Source of the DNA: Desulfamplus sp964425195
Lineage (GTDB): Bacteria; Desulfobacterota; Desulfobacteria; Desulfobacterales; Desulfobacteraceae
Direction of reading: 5' to 3'
Length of the DNA: 64,000 nucleotides
NCBI GenBank assembly: GCA_964425195.1
Contig: CAYRLG010000003.1
Span: 137,511 to 201,510, forward strand
Shown piece after piece: positions 42,901 to 51,820 of the stretch (positions within the stretch are counted from its first letter, which is position 1; each line of letters opens with the position of its first letter). The notes under the pieces were generated by a model. That model worked only from the letters and a program-made list of their open reading frames with translations, searched no databases and had not been told where the DNA came from. Position numbers and translations under genes: made by a program.

Positions 42901-44877
42901 CTATCTCTTCTTTATCTTCTGTTTCACCAAATTTTGTTTTATCGAACCTATGTTCTGACTCTGTTTTTTAATCTGTTGCTGAACACTTACAATTTTACTC
43001 CTTTCTGATTGAGATAGATTGTTTTGTGTTATCACTTTTTTCTGCTCCTCTCTATATTTGAGATTTTTTTCAACAAAAAGTTCTTTTTCTGTAAATGGAC
43101 ACTTTTCGGTGTAATACATCAAAGTTGAATATGTTGATGGAGTTGGAGTGAAAATCTGAATCTGTTCTGGTGTAATATGAAGTTTCTGATGGACAAATTT
43201 TTTAAGCTGTCTCATATCATCAAGTGTGCAGCCAGGGTGGGCAGCCATAAGATAATAGGTTAAAAACTGTCTCTTATCAACTTTTTGAGATAGTGCGTCA
43301 AATCTTTTTTTAAACTCTAAAAGAGCTGAGTTATCAGATAGATGAGAAACGCTTGATTTACTTTTATTTCTTGTTGTATTAACTATTAGATTAGAGTTAT
43401 CAAGCAGATAAGAGTTGTCTGATTTACCCATAAGTTCAAGCAAATGTGGCTGAATATGCTCTGGTGCAACCTTTAACTGTCCTGAAACATGCTCTTTTAC
43501 AATAGTCTCCAGATATTTCATGCCAAATTTTTTATCAGCAAACATAAGATCATATCTTATGCCAGATGCCACAAAAACCCTTTTTATACCTTTTATTTTT
43601 CTTATCTTTTCCAAAAGCCCTATCTGTTTTGAGTGATCAGGCTTAAGGGTTTTACAAACAGAAGGGAAAATACAACGTTTATCCTGACACGCTCCATAAT
43701 CTAACTTTTTTTTACACTCAAAACCATACATATTGGCAGTAGGACCCCCTGCGTCAGAAATTATACCCTTAAAATCTGGGTGGTGTGTTAGTTCCTCTAT
43801 CTCATTTAAAATAGACTCTTCACTTCTCCATCTTACAGTTCTGCCTTCATGAAGAGCAATAGAGCAAAAATTACACTCTCCATAACAACCTTTATGAGTA
43901 GATACGGAAAATTGAATCGTATCAAGGGCTTTTACTTTGCCAAATTGCCTGTAATATGGGTGAATATCTCGCTCAAATTTGAGAGATGCAATCTCATCCA
44001 TTCCTTTTGTATCAGGATAAAATGCTGGGGGATTGTGAACAAGGTATCTTGAATCGTGTTTTTGTACAAAACCTTTAGCGTTAAGAGGATCGCTATTTTT
44101 GTAAAAAATATTAAAACTTTCAGCAAATTTATCTTTATCTTGCTTTACAATCTCATAAGAAGGAAGGAGCAGATATTTGAAAGATGGTTGGTAATCATAA
44201 GATGATAAATTTTTATGTGGCAAACTGTTTGCGAGAAAGCTATAAGGTGGTAAAATGTTTGAAATATAACAAAGCCCTCTGATTTTATGAATTTCAGAGA
44301 GATTTTTTTCAGAGCACCTCTTTTTTTCTTTAAAAGCTATTGCAAGCTCCAGCACCGTAGATTCTGCCATCCCATAAATCAGATAATCAGCCTTTGCATC
44401 AAATAAAATTGAGCGTCTGACGCTGTCTGACCAAAAGTCATAATGGCAGACTCTTCTTAAACTTGCCTCAATACCGCCCAGAACAATCGGGCATGTTTTT
44501 TTAAAATAGCGTCTGACAAGATTGGTGTAGGCAATTACCGCCCGATCTGGTCTTCTGTTGTTAATCCCGCCCGGCGTGTAGTCATCAGTTTTACGCCTCT
44601 TTTTCAAAGCTGTGTAGTTAGAGACCATTGAATCAACCGCACCAGAGCTTATTCCCCAAAACAGAGAAGGCTCGCCAAGCCTTGTGATATCTTTGTCAGA
44701 GTCTATATCTGGCTGTGCAATAATCCCAACTTTGAATCCGTGTTTAGCAAGCATCTTGCCGATAACAGCAGCTCCCATAAACGGAGAGTCAATGTAGGTA
44801 TCGCCTGTAATAAGAATGACATCAAGGCGTTTCCAGCCAAGCGATGAAAGCTCTTTTTGGGTTGTAGGGAGAAACAT
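42901..44877 (-). CDS. YgiQ-family radical SAM protein
   Basis: A 658-residue protein with an N-terminal B12-binding-like domain (ILITGDTYIDSPFMGAAVIGKML, GFKVGIIAQPD) and the radical SAM motif C-x3-C-x2-C in THKGCYGECNFCSI (about residue 340). It matches YgiQ, a family with unassigned activity. Near the C-terminal third (around residues 490-520) there is a N/S/K/L-rich insertion. The C-terminus is Lys/Gln-rich. Its ATG overlaps the upstream darP-like stop by one base (TGATG), and MATE follows directly. Confidence 0.88.
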   Translation of the reverse strand: MFLPTTQKELSSLGWKRLDVILITGDTYIDSPFMGAAVIGKMLAKHGFKVGIIAQPDIDSDKDITRLGEPSLFWGISSGAVDSMVSNYTALKKRRKTDDYTPGGINNRRPDRAVIAYTNLVRRYFKKTCPIVLGGIEASLRRVCHYDFWSDSVRRSILFDAKADYLIYGMAESTVLELAIAFKEKKRCSEKNLSEIHKIRGLCYISNILPPYSFLANSLPHKNLSSYDYQPSFKYLLLPSYEIVKQDKDKFAESFNIFYKNSDPLNAKGFVQKHDSRYLVHNPPAFYPDTKGMDEIASLKFERDIHPYYRQFGKVKALDTIQFSVSTHKGCYGECNFCSIALHEGRTVRWRSEESILNEIEELTHHPDFKGIISDAGGPTANMYGFECKKKLDYGACQDKRCIFPSVCKTLKPDHSKQIGLLEKIRKIKGIKRVFVASGIRYDLMFADKKFGMKYLETIVKEHVSGQLKVAPEHIQPHLLELMGKSDNSYLLDNSNLIVNTTRNKSKSSVSHLSDNSALLEFKKRFDALSQKVDKRQFLTYYLMAAHPGCTLDDMRQLKKFVHQKLHITPEQIQIFTPTPSTYSTLMYYTEKCPFTEKELFVEKNLKYREEQKKVITQNNLSQSERSKIVSVQQQIKKQSQNIGSIKQNLVKQKIKKR

Positions 44878-45200
44878 CAGGATTTATTAAGAAGGGGGAT
44901 TTTTTCCATTATAGAGGTAAGAGAGTTAGTGTCAAGTTCTCTCATAAGTACGCCAATATATTGCATCTGCCGTTTTTTTGCTCCATGCTTGCTTATGTTT
45001 TTTGTCATGAGTATTGCATCTTTTAATTCTTTATCAAGCTCTAACTTATCTATTTCAGATGCCGGCATTGTTACAAGAATCTCTCCAATCTTTTGAAGAT
45101 TTTGTGCAGCTTTTTTCTTCTGAGTTCTGCTTGGTCTCTCTTCTTCTTGTTCCCAATCTGCCTCTTCTTGATAGAACTCTTCTTTTTTTGATTTTCGCAT
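44877..45200 (-). CDS. DarP/YjgA-family (DUF615) ribosome-associated protein
   Basis: A 107-residue protein of the YjgA family; DarP in E. coli helps 50S assembly. SRTQKKKAAQNLQKIGEILV (about residue 24) and LDKELKDAILMTKNISKHGAKKRQMQYIGVLMR (about 54-87) are clear family features. It is much shorter than the 183-residue E. coli protein, lacking most of the C-terminal part but probably complete because the TGATG coupling to ygiQ is intact. Confidence 0.8.
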   Translation of the reverse strand: MRKSKKEEFYQEEADWEQEEERPSRTQKKKAAQNLQKIGEILVTMPASEIDKLELDKELKDAILMTKNISKHGAKKRQMQYIGVLMRELDTNSLTSIMEKIPLLNKS

Positions 45201-45248
45201 CTTTATAATATCTTCATTGTAAATGCACTTGATTAGAAATATTATCCT

Positions 45249-45280
45249 AATCTAATCAGGCTATTATAGCTGATTAGATT
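45249..45280 (-). terminator. Hairpin around the hisA stop codon
   Basis: AATCTAATCAG (45249-45259) and CTGATTAGATT (45270-45280) pair perfectly over 11 bp; the hisA stop is in the loop region. Only an AT-rich stretch follows, so termination before darP may be partial. Confidence 0.45.
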
Positions 45281-46037
45281 TATGCCATCTAACCACATCT
45301 TTGTATTGTATTGTTCCGCCAAATATATCAAGGGCACTGCCGATTGTAAGATCAACGCGATTACAGCCAATATTTTTAACAAGGTCAAGGTCAGAGTATG
45401 ATTTCACACCGCCTGCATAGGTTACTGGTATTGGAGAGTATTTACCGAGAAGCTCGACAAGATCAGACTGAACCCCGCCCATTTTTCCCTCAACATCAAC
45501 TCCATGAACAAGAAACTCATCACAATACTCAGCAAACTGCTCAAGACTCTTTTCAGTTACAGCAACTTTAGTAAATTTTTGCCATCTGTCTGTAACAATC
45601 CAAAATTTATCATCTTTTTTGCGGCAGCTAAGATCAAGAACAAGATTCTTTTTTCCAACTTTGTTCACCAAACGCTGAAGTTTATCCATATCAATATTGC
45701 CGCCTGAAAAGACAAAAGAGGTTACAATAACATGGCTTGCTCCAGCATCAAGATAAGTAGCAGCATTATCAGGTATTACTCCTCCACCAAACTGTAATCC
45801 TTGAGGAAATGCTTTGAGTGCAGAGATAACAGCATCGTGGTTGCCAGCTCCAAGAGAAATTACATGTCCGCCGTAAATTCCATCTTTTTTGTAGAGCTTT
45901 GCAAAATACGACGAGTCTTGTGTAGTTTCAAAGTTGGTGATTGTGGTGTTATTTGCTGTATCAATATTTGTTAAACTTCCACCAACAATCTGAACAACCT
46001 TACCGTTTTTTATATCAATACATGGTCTAAATTTCAT
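45264..46037 (-). CDS. hisA: HisA (ProFAR isomerase), eukaryotic HIS6-type
   Basis: A 257-residue TIM-barrel isomerase of histidine synthesis (ProFAR to PRFAR). The opening KFRPCIDIKNGKVVQIVGG, DSSYFAKLYKKDGIYGGHVISLG, GLQFGGGVIPDNA and the FLVHGVDVEGKMGG strand match the plant/fungal HIS6 type rather than ordinary bacterial HisA (which usually starts with IPAIDLxxGxxVRL). Catalytic acids are D8 and the Asp of GVDVEG. No other his gene is in the window; livF lies 41 bases upstream and darP 63 bases downstream. Confidence 0.85.
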   Translation of the reverse strand: MKFRPCIDIKNGKVVQIVGGSLTNIDTANNTTITNFETTQDSSYFAKLYKKDGIYGGHVISLGAGNHDAVISALKAFPQGLQFGGGVIPDNAATYLDAGASHVIVTSFVFSGGNIDMDKLQRLVNKVGKKNLVLDLSCRKKDDKFWIVTDRWQKFTKVAVTEKSLEQFAEYCDEFLVHGVDVEGKMGGVQSDLVELLGKYSPIPVTYAGGVKSYSDLDLVKNIGCNRVDLTIGSALDIFGGTIQYKDVVRWHKSNQL

Positions 46038-46078
46038 AACTCAGGCTCTTATTCTAATTACTTCAACGCATATTTCGT

Positions 46079-46804
46079 TTATCCACCTAAATACGCCTTT
46101 TTCACATCAGAGTTATTAAGCAGCTCACTTGCTGTCCCGCTTGCTACAATCTCTCCAGTATCCATAACATAACCGCGATGGGCAAACTTTAAGGCAAGAT
46201 TTGCATTTTGCTCAATTAAAAGTATAGTCATTCCCTCCTCATTTAACTGTTTGAGCACTCTGAACATATCATACATCAGAAGTGGAGAAAGTCCCATTGA
46301 AGGCTCATCTAAAAGGATAAAATTACACGCTGTCATAATCGCTCGGCTAACAGATAACATCTGTTGCTCTCCGCCACTTAAAGTTTCACTTCTCTGATGA
46401 CGCCTCTCTGCCATTTTAGGAAAAAGCGAATATACCCTCTCATAGTCTCTCTTAAGAGATTCATCATCATCTCTTGAATATGTGGCAAGTTTAAGGTTCT
46501 CTTCAACAGTAAGATTTCCGAAAATATGCCTCCCTTCTGGTGCAAGTGCAATATGATAGTCAGAAACTATTGAGTGAGCAGGTACATTTAGCAAACTTTT
46601 TCCATTGTATAGGATATCTCCGGCAGATACCTTTGAGCCTTCAGGTGGAGGCACTCTTGTTATTGCATGTAAAGTTGTTGTCTTGCCAGCACCATTTGCA
46701 CCAATTAGAGTAACAATCTCTCCTTTATCAACAGTAAAAGAGATACCGTGGAGAGCTTCGATATTGCCATATTTAACGTATAGATTTTTGATTTCAAGTA
46801 ACAT
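46079..46804 (-). CDS. livF: Branched-chain amino acid ABC transporter ATPase
   Basis: A 241-residue ATPase of the LivF type. Walker A GANGAGKTT (34-42), Q-loop region, signature LSGGEQQMLSVSRAI (about 140-154) and Walker B FILLDEPSMGLSP. The ATG overlaps the livG stop (TGATG). LivF and LivG energise import through LivHM. Confidence 0.94.
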   Translation of the reverse strand: MLLEIKNLYVKYGNIEALHGISFTVDKGEIVTLIGANGAGKTTTLHAITRVPPPEGSKVSAGDILYNGKSLLNVPAHSIVSDYHIALAPEGRHIFGNLTVEENLKLATYSRDDDESLKRDYERVYSLFPKMAERRHQRSETLSGGEQQMLSVSRAIMTACNFILLDEPSMGLSPLLMYDMFRVLKQLNEEGMTILLIEQNANLALKFAHRGYVMDTGEIVASGTASELLNNSDVKKAYLGG

Positions 46805-47571
46805 CAGATTTTATCATCCCCTAAATATGCTTTAATAACATCAGGATTTTTCTGAATCTCTTCAGGTGTTCCTTGAGCAATGGTCTTACCAAAATCGATC
46901 ACCTGTATCCAAGAACAGAGAGACATTACCACAGCCATCTGGTGTTCAATCATCCAGATAGCAATATCAAACTCTTTGTGAATCCACCTAATAAGTTTAA
47001 TCAACTCTTGAACATCAGAAGAGTTAAGACCTGCTGCCGGCTCATCAAGAAGAAGCAGTGATGGTTTTACAGAAAGAGCTCGAGCAATCTCAATTTTGCG
47101 TTGAATACCGTAAGGTAGGTTTTTTGGTTTCTCATCCATGAACTGAATAAGATCAAGATGCTCAAGAAGCTGCATAGCAATACTCTTCATACGCTTTTCA
47201 TTTTCAGCATAACGTCTATTCCGTAGAAATAGATCAACAAGAGAGTAGCCTAAATTATAATGTTGAGATATAAGTATATTATCTAAAAGTGACATATCAT
47301 GCCACAATCTTATATTCTGAAACGTTCTGGCTATTCCCATTCCTGTAACTTTATTAGGTTTTAATCCGTCAATAGATTGACCTTTAAACAGTATTTTTCC
47401 CTGAGTGGGTTTGTAAAAACCGCTAACGATATTAAATACCGTTGTTTTTCCAGCACCATTTGGACCTATAAGTCCCATCAGTTCATTGCCCTTAAACTCT
47501 GTTTGAAAATCTGATACTGCAGTAAGCCCTCCAAACTGCTGGGTTAGACCTGTTATTTTAAGTAACGACAT
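46804..47571 (-). CDS. livG: Branched-chain amino acid ABC transporter ATPase
   Basis: A 255-residue ATPase of the LivG type, with Walker A GPNGAGKTT (36-44), the LivG feature GMGIARTFQNIRLWHDMSLLDNI, and Walker B LLLLDEPAAGLNSSD. In the usual LivG signature position it has LPYGIQRKIEIARAL. It partners LivF; livM is 82 bases upstream. Confidence 0.94.
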   Translation of the reverse strand: MSLLKITGLTQQFGGLTAVSDFQTEFKGNELMGLIGPNGAGKTTVFNIVSGFYKPTQGKILFKGQSIDGLKPNKVTGMGIARTFQNIRLWHDMSLLDNILISQHYNLGYSLVDLFLRNRRYAENEKRMKSIAMQLLEHLDLIQFMDEKPKNLPYGIQRKIEIARALSVKPSLLLLDEPAAGLNSSDVQELIKLIRWIHKEFDIAIWMIEHQMAVVMSLCSWIQVIDFGKTIAQGTPEEIQKNPDVIKAYLGDDKI

Positions 47572-47653
47572 AAATCATATCTCCGTGAGATAAATTCTTT
47601 GGATATATTTTTTGATTCGGCTATCTTTTTTCTGATCTTACGCTTACTACATG

Positions 47654-48730
47654 CTATTTAAACTGATAATATTTTCTAAGTCTTGGAAAGAGATCAGATA
47701 ACTCACGATTTCCCATAATACCTTCGGGTCTAAACTGCATAAGAATAACAAGAATAAACGGAATAATAACCCATTTTAATACCTGACTTAGATGAAAAGT
47801 CTCTGGAACAATAGGAATAAAATGGATTAAAGTATCTGCGGCTGGTATTATAAACCTTAACCCTTCAATAAGAAGGGTAAAAAGAATTGCGGCGATGATC
47901 GAACCACTTAATGAACCCATCCCTCCAAGATAGACCATAACAAGACATTCAGTCGATTTTAAAATATTAAAGGAATTGGGGTTTATGTACCCTAAAATAT
48001 GAGCAAAAAGACCACCAGCAATACCTGCAAGTCCAGATGAGAACATAAATGCAACAAGTTTCATTTTATCAGTATTTACGCTCATTATCTCGGCAGCTAT
48101 CTCATCTTGATGTATAGCAATAATCCCTTTTCCATAAGTTGATGAGACAAACCTTCTGATAAGAAAGACAACTAAATAGGTAAATATAAATGTCCAGATA
48201 AGCATCCATGGAATAAAAGCGACATCTTCCATTGCAAATACAATCTGTTTCATACCCATAAAACCTCTTGCCCCTCCAACAGAATCCATATTTATCAACA
48301 TGCTAACAATAATAAAATTGGCAGCAAGAGTTATTATTGCAAGGTAGTCATCACGAGTCTTAAAAGATGGTATAGCGACAAGAAGTCCTGTAATTGCTGC
48401 TGCAATGCCACCTATTATCATGGTGACAGGGAAAAAATAGAGAGCAAGTTCAGGAGAGAGAATTGGGTCGCCAAAAGTTTTACTGCTTGTAAAAAGCATA
48501 ATGTTCAAAACTGACGTGACGTAAGCTCCAACAGCCATAAATCCAGCGTGACCACAGGCAAACTCTCCCATATAACCGTTTATAATATTGAAACTTGACG
48601 ACAATATGATATTGACTCCTATAAACATTATTATTGTCTGTACATAAAGGTCTATAAGTTCAAAATGTGCGGCAATTACAGTGCCTATGGCAAGAATGGC
48701 AAGTAAGGCAGGTACAGAGAATTTTTTCAT
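47654..48730 (-). CDS. livM: Branched-chain amino acid ABC transporter permease
   Basis: A 358-residue membrane permease with about nine to ten helices. The LivM features GYMGEFACGHAGFMAVGAYV (about 51-70), GKGIIAIHQDEIAAEIMSVN (EAA-like loop, about 218-237) and GMGSLSGSIIAA are visible. It forms the channel with LivH. The gap to livH (79 bases) holds no evident terminator. Confidence 0.93.
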   Translation of the reverse strand: MKKFSVPALLAILAIGTVIAAHFELIDLYVQTIIMFIGVNIILSSSFNIINGYMGEFACGHAGFMAVGAYVTSVLNIMLFTSSKTFGDPILSPELALYFFPVTMIIGGIAAAITGLLVAIPSFKTRDDYLAIITLAANFIIVSMLINMDSVGGARGFMGMKQIVFAMEDVAFIPWMLIWTFIFTYLVVFLIRRFVSSTYGKGIIAIHQDEIAAEIMSVNTDKMKLVAFMFSSGLAGIAGGLFAHILGYINPNSFNILKSTECLVMVYLGGMGSLSGSIIAAILFTLLIEGLRFIIPAADTLIHFIPIVPETFHLSQVLKWVIIPFILVILMQFRPEGIMGNRELSDLFPRLRKYYQFK

Positions 48731-48809
48731 AAGCCTCCACTTTAGTTACTATTTTTTTAAAAAACAGGTACAATCAAATTGCAATAATCAGTTCATAACT
48801 ATTATGATT

Positions 48810-49724
48810 TTATATTTTTGTCGATTTTGCAACCCCAAATAATCCAGTGGGCTTTATTACTAAAATTATAAGAAGTATTGAAAAAGCAATCAAATCCCTG
48901 AAGGTTGATGGAAAGACCGCAACAACTAAAATCTCGACAATTCCAAGAAGAAAACCACCGACAAACGCACCTTTTATATCTCCAATACCTCCTACAACTG
49001 CGGCAATAAAAGCCTTCCATCCTATGATTGCACCCATAAATGGATCAAGTATTGGATATGACATGGCAAATAAAATACCTGCAAGACCAGCAAGCGAAGA
49101 GCCAAGTATGAATGTAACTACAATAATGGTATCAATAGGGATGCCCATTAGAGGAATTGCAAATTTATCGTAAGATATTCCTCTCATTGCCATACCAATT
49201 TTAGTTTTGGATATAATTGTGTTAAGAATAAAATATACAATTATGGAGGAGATGATAACCCCAATTTTAAGATTGGTCATACTGACCATACCAAAATTAT
49301 AGACCACCTTATCAATAAGTTCAGGAAAACTTTTACGGCTTGCACCTAAAAATGCAAGATTGCCGTTTTCTAAAATAAGACCACACATCAAGGCAGTTAT
49401 AACTACGTATAGTCGATTTGCACCTTTACGTCTTAGGGGTCTGTAGGCAATACGCTCAAGAGTTACACCGCATATAGCTGTCAGAATCATGGTCAATGGA
49501 ATTACCAAGGCAAGAGTTGTTGTACCTGAAAAAGCCAGAGACCCTTTGAAAAAAAATATGGCGATAAAATATGCGATATAAGCACCAACCATGAAGATAT
49601 CACCATGTGCAAAGTTTATTAGCCTTAGCACACCGTAAACAAGAGTGTAACCAAGTGCAATAAGGGAGTAAAAACTTCCCCATTGCAACGCATTGAATAG
49701 ATTTTGAATAATACTGTCAAACAC
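48810..49724 (-). CDS. livH: Branched-chain amino acid ABC transporter permease
   Basis: A 304-residue permease with about eight helices. It begins QNLFNALQWGSFYSLIALGYTLVYGVLRLINFAHGD, the classic LivH opening, and contains GGIGDIKGAFVGGFLLGIVE near the C-terminus. It partners LivM. A terminator-like hairpin sits between it and livK, so it may be made in lower amount than the binding protein. Confidence 0.94.
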   Translation of the reverse strand: MFDSIIQNLFNALQWGSFYSLIALGYTLVYGVLRLINFAHGDIFMVGAYIAYFIAIFFFKGSLAFSGTTTLALVIPLTMILTAICGVTLERIAYRPLRRKGANRLYVVITALMCGLILENGNLAFLGASRKSFPELIDKVVYNFGMVSMTNLKIGVIISSIIVYFILNTIISKTKIGMAMRGISYDKFAIPLMGIPIDTIIVVTFILGSSLAGLAGILFAMSYPILDPFMGAIIGWKAFIAAVVGGIGDIKGAFVGGFLLGIVEILVVAVFPSTFRDLIAFSILLIILVIKPTGLFGVAKSTKI

Positions 49725-49754
49725 GTTCGTATCCCCCTACAGATTTGAGCTATA

Positions 49755-49815
49755 AAGTAAAAAAAATAGCAGGGGCATTACCCTTTTTAACTTAAGTAAG
49801 GAATAATGCCTCTGC
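49755..49815 (-). terminator. Terminator/attenuator between livK and livH
   Basis: On the minus strand, arms 49804-49815 (GCAGAGGCATTA) and 49769-49780 (TAATGCCCCTGC) pair over 12 bp with one G-U, followed by TATTTTTTTTAC. This is a textbook intrinsic terminator placed after livK and before the permease genes. Confidence 0.8.
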
Positions 49816-49892
49816 GTTATAAATGCTCAATATGATTTTGGGTTCAAAGATAAAAATATAAACTAATTGAGTAAATTTTCAATAAAATCATA

Positions 49893-51065
49893 CTATGGAC
49901 ATACAGATTCTGCAAACTCAAACTCACCAGCATCATTTATTTTTACTACAACCGCACATTTAATAGGATCGCCTTGTTCATCAAATCTCATATTACCAGT
50001 GATTCCTTTAACCTCTTTAATTGCTGCAATACCATCTCTTACTGCCTGACGATCTTTTCTTATATTACCAGTAAGCTTACCAGCATTCTGGATGCCTGCT
50101 AAAACTACATTAATAGCATCCCATGTAAGAGCTGCAACATCTGCTGGCTGATAACCATATAGTTTCTGATACTTATCAATAAACTCTTTTGTAGAACCTT
50201 TTGCACCTGCTGCTGCATAGTGGGTTGAAAAATAGTGTCCTTTGCAATCATCGCCGCACAGTGTCATAAGTTCAGAGTTACCCCAAGCATCAGCACCCAT
50301 AAATGGACCTTTCCATCCAAGGTCATGTGCCTGTTTTACAATAAGGGCAACTTCGTTATAGTTGTTAGGAAGGAATATAAAATCTGGTTTTGCAGCAATT
50401 ATTTTGGTAAGCTGGGCACTAAAATCTTGATCTTTATCTCCATAGCTTTCAAATGCAACTACAGCACCATCACCTTTTTTCTTGTTAAAGTCAGCCTGAA
50501 AAATTTCAGCAAGATTTTTGCTGTAGTCATTGGCAAGAGCGTAAAGAACTGCAGCTTTTTCAACCTTAAAGGTTTTTATAGCAAAATCGACCGCAACAGG
50601 TCCTTGAAAAGGATCAAGAAATGCTGCACGAAATACCCAAGGACGATCTTTTGTAGTATCAGGATTAGTTGACCATGGTGAGATCATTGGAGTTCTGTTA
50701 TCATTTGCAACTTGACCTGCTGGGACAGCCTGCTTACTTGAATTTGGTCCAACTATTGCCAAAACTTGATCTTTTTCGATAAGCTTTAATGTTACAGCTA
50801 CAGCAGATTCAGCTTTAGATTCATTATCCTCATAGATGAACTCAAGTTTATATTTTTTACCGCCAACATCAAGTCCGCCTTTAGCATTGACCTCGTTCAT
50901 GAGCATCTGACCAGCAAATTTTGACTCCTCACCAACTTTTGGTATTTCACCAGTAAGAGGAATATTAAAACCAATTTTGAGCGTATCATCTGATGCAAAA
51001 ACCATAGAGGTGCAAAAAAAACTTAGAACTACAAAAAAAGCTAACCACCTGTAATTTCTTTTCAC
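49893..51065 (-). CDS. livK: Branched-chain amino acid-type ABC transporter binding protein
   Basis: A 390-residue periplasmic binding protein (Peripla_BP_6). The signal peptide is residues 1-24 (ending SMVFA|SDD). The mature part starts LKIGFNIPLTGEIPKVGEES and has IVGPNSSKQAVPAGQVAND (ligand hinge) and PWVFRAAFLDPFQG. Ligands of this family include branched-chain amino acids, amides and aromatics. First gene of livKHMGF. Confidence 0.9.
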   Translation of the reverse strand: MKRNYRWLAFFVVLSFFCTSMVFASDDTLKIGFNIPLTGEIPKVGEESKFAGQMLMNEVNAKGGLDVGGKKYKLEFIYEDNESKAESAVAVTLKLIEKDQVLAIVGPNSSKQAVPAGQVANDNRTPMISPWSTNPDTTKDRPWVFRAAFLDPFQGPVAVDFAIKTFKVEKAAVLYALANDYSKNLAEIFQADFNKKKGDGAVVAFESYGDKDQDFSAQLTKIIAAKPDFIFLPNNYNEVALIVKQAHDLGWKGPFMGADAWGNSELMTLCGDDCKGHYFSTHYAAAGAKGSTKEFIDKYQKLYGYQPADVAALTWDAINVVLAGIQNAGKLTGNIRKDRQAVRDGIAAIKEVKGITGNMRFDEQGDPIKCAVVVKINDAGEFEFAESVCP

Positions 51066-51121
51066 AATAAATCTCCTTTTTAAAAGCCTGTTTATAAAAA
51101 TGTTATTTTTAACAACCCCTA

Positions 51122-51727
51122 CTACTTCCCAAGCATGCCTTTGCGCAGTTCAGCATCTCCCGTAAAGGTAGCATCCTCAAGCAGCCATATTGAGAACAAG
51201 GCTTTTTTGAAGTCAAGACCAGCAATAGTGGCTGCAACCTTATCATTATAGTGTATTGAAGTTCCTTTTCCCGGTATATATACATACTTCCATACATCTT
51301 GTTTTTCTGCTTTAACAAGACTTTTAAGAAAGGTATCTATATTGCTTTTTTGTGAATCGTAGTTAGAACCCGCACCATATTTAAAACCTTCTGCAAAAAC
51401 ATCTGTAGTTTTATCTATAGGACCTTGCCTTTTCCATGACATTGTTATTGCCATAGGCTCATCTGTATCAATAATTTTTTTAGAATCTGTACTTTTTGCC
51501 TTAAGGTAGAGAGAGCCATCATAGACTTTAAAGCCAAATTTTTTACGTGTTCCAGTTCCATTGAGAACAAGCTCTCCATCACCACCATCAAGGGTTATTT
51601 TGTCAGGAATTTTAGAATCGTCTGCTGCCTGAACAGCAGGTATTGAGCTTGTAAAAAGAAATGTCAATGTAACTACTACCAAAATTACTACAGATAGAAA
51701 ATCTTTAATTTCAATTTTGTTAAACAT
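51122..51727 (-). CDS. Secreted chalcone isomerase-like protein
   Basis: A 201-residue protein with a signal peptide (residues 1-35, ending VQA|ADD) and a chalcone-isomerase-like domain. KVYDGSLYLKAK (about 70-81), AITMSWKRQGP and an IHYNDKVAATIAGLDFKKALFSIWLLEDA segment match the bacterial CHAL_isomerase_3 group. Those proteins are periplasmic and are not known to act on flavonoids. It is 56 bases upstream of livK on the same strand; a link to the transporter is not evident. Confidence 0.75.
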   Translation of the reverse strand: MFNKIEIKDFLSVVILVVVTLTFLFTSSIPAVQAADDSKIPDKITLDGGDGELVLNGTGTRKKFGFKVYDGSLYLKAKSTDSKKIIDTDEPMAITMSWKRQGPIDKTTDVFAEGFKYGAGSNYDSQKSNIDTFLKSLVKAEKQDVWKYVYIPGKGTSIHYNDKVAATIAGLDFKKALFSIWLLEDATFTGDAELRKGMLGK

Positions 51728-51820
51728 AACCTAACTCCTTTTAAATTGCATAAAAAATAAAAAAAATTATTGAGTTACAAACAGCTATAATTAACTGAAT
51801 AACACTATTCAGAAAAATTA

